Part shown: in pieces, positions 7,201 through 7,749 of the stretch
Numbering within the stretch: position 1 is the first letter of the stretch
Layout of the letters: every line of letters starts with the position of its first letter
DNA from: Actinomycetota bacterium
Lineage (GTDB): Bacteria; Actinomycetota; Actinomycetes; Nanopelagicales; Nanopelagicaceae
DNA: 7,749 nucleotides
Reading direction: 5' to 3'
Assembly (NCBI GenBank): GCA_009701085.1
Contig: WLKV01000024.1
Span: 1-7,749, forward strand
Program-made: the position numbers and the translations under genes
Notes under the pieces: model-generated
The model's database searches: none
What the model was told of the DNA's origin: nothing
Seen by the model: the letters and a program-made list of their open reading frames with translations, nothing else

Positions 7201-7749
7201 CTACCCTTTTGCCTTCAAGGATTGAACGACGTAATCGTGGAGCGCTGCATTGGTAGAGAGCCCATTGCCACCGAGTGATCCATCTGCGCCATCAAGATTG
7301 GTAAATCGTCCACCAGCTTCGCGCACAATAATGTCGAGTGCAGCCATATCCCAGAGCGCAAGTGATGGTTCTGCTGCAACTTCGACAGCGCCTTCTGCAA
7401 CCAACATATGTGACCAGAAATCTCCATGTGCACGTGTGCGCCAAGCGCTCTTCATGAGGTTACTAAATGGCTCGAGACGATCGCCCCAGCCAATGAAATC
7501 AGAGTGCGAAATAGAAGCATCTTCAATCGATGAAACTGCAGAGACGCTGATTTTCTTAGGAACTTCCTTATTGACAATAACAAATGCTCCGCCGCCTTCG
7601 AAGGCATACCAGCGACGAAAGAGTGCTGGAGCGCTTACGACACCAACGACAACTTTCTCAACGCCGTCAGCATCTCTCTCCATCAAACCAATAAGAGTTG
7701 CCCAGGTTGGAACTCCGCGTAAGAAGTTCTTTGTGCCATCAATCGGATC
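7201..7749 (-). CDS. hisN: Histidinol-phosphatase, inositol-monophosphatase family (5' end beyond window)
   Basis: Seen: 182 residues to the stop at 7201-7203; the frame stays open to the window edge. The fragment begins right in the metal-binding motif DPIDGTKNF, continues with RGVPTWATLIGL and VGVVSAPALFRRWYA, and has the second motif WDMAALDIIVREAGG (W133, D134 of the fragment). Known: these are the two magnesium-binding signatures of the inositol monophosphatase fold. The RGVP.WATLI and SAPAL.RRW context closely resembles actinobacterial HisN (M. tuberculosis Rv3137 type, about 260 residues), which removes phosphate from L-histidinol phosphate in histidine synthesis. About 80 N-terminal residues, including the conserved Glu, should lie outside. 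A SuhB/inositol phosphatase role is the main alternative. It lies upstream of the copper ATPase on the same strand with an 18-base gap, and no other his genes are in view. Confidence 0.85.
   Translation of the reverse strand, partial: DPIDGTKNFLRGVPTWATLIGLMERDADGVEKVVVGVVSAPALFRRWYAFEGGGAFVIVNKEVPKKISVSAVSSIEDASISHSDFIGWGDRLEPFSNLMKSAWRTRAHGDFWSHMLVAEGAVEVAAEPSLALWDMAALDIIVREAGGRFTNLDGADGSLGGNGLSTNAALHDYVVQSLKAKG

Noticed and set aside
7201..7686. A 161-residue version of HisN starting at a TTG at 7686
   Set aside because: The frame continues upstream to the window edge and encodes the essential DPIDGTKNF motif there, so the true start is outside the window.

Overview
The window looks like a chromosomal segment of an actinobacterium with moderate GC content. 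The clues are gene content and order, an initiator tRNA with the mycobacterial-type C1·U72 mismatch, and TANNNT -10 elements placed for leaderless mRNAs. A divergent DUF2342 zinc metalloprotease next to a Lon-like membrane protease and a UPF0182 protein is the arrangement I recall from Mycobacterium tuberculosis (Rv3195 / Rv3194c / Rv3193c). The modest GC and compact layout would suit planktonic freshwater actinobacteria (Nanopelagicales/acI-like). That placement is inference.

Left part (1-4635). The 5' part of the DUF2342 metalloprotease gene runs leftward out of the window. Diverging from it, three genes run rightward: an 88-residue single-pass membrane protein, a Lon-like (S16) membrane protease that appears to lack the usual PDZ domain, and a 934-residue UPF0182 membrane protein whose ATG overlaps the preceding stop. 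All three have a TANNCT hexamer exactly six bases before the ATG, and none has a correctly spaced Shine-Dalgarno, which suggests leaderless starts.

Middle (4636-4854). A promoter-like pair precedes the initiator tRNA-fMet gene (4710-4786). A perfect 42-bp palindrome follows (4795-4836) and should act as a two-way terminator between the converging transcription units.

Right part (4855-7749). A leftward unit holds the 3' two thirds of hisN (inositol-monophosphatase-fold histidinol-phosphatase) and, 18 bases downstream, a complete copper-type P1B ATPase.

I see no mobile element, CRISPR array, toxin-antitoxin pair or defence system. This is mainly core actinobacterial territory. The points worth a second look are the PDZ-less protease, the repeated leaderless-start architecture, the extra small membrane gene in a conserved neighbourhood, and the symmetric terminator.
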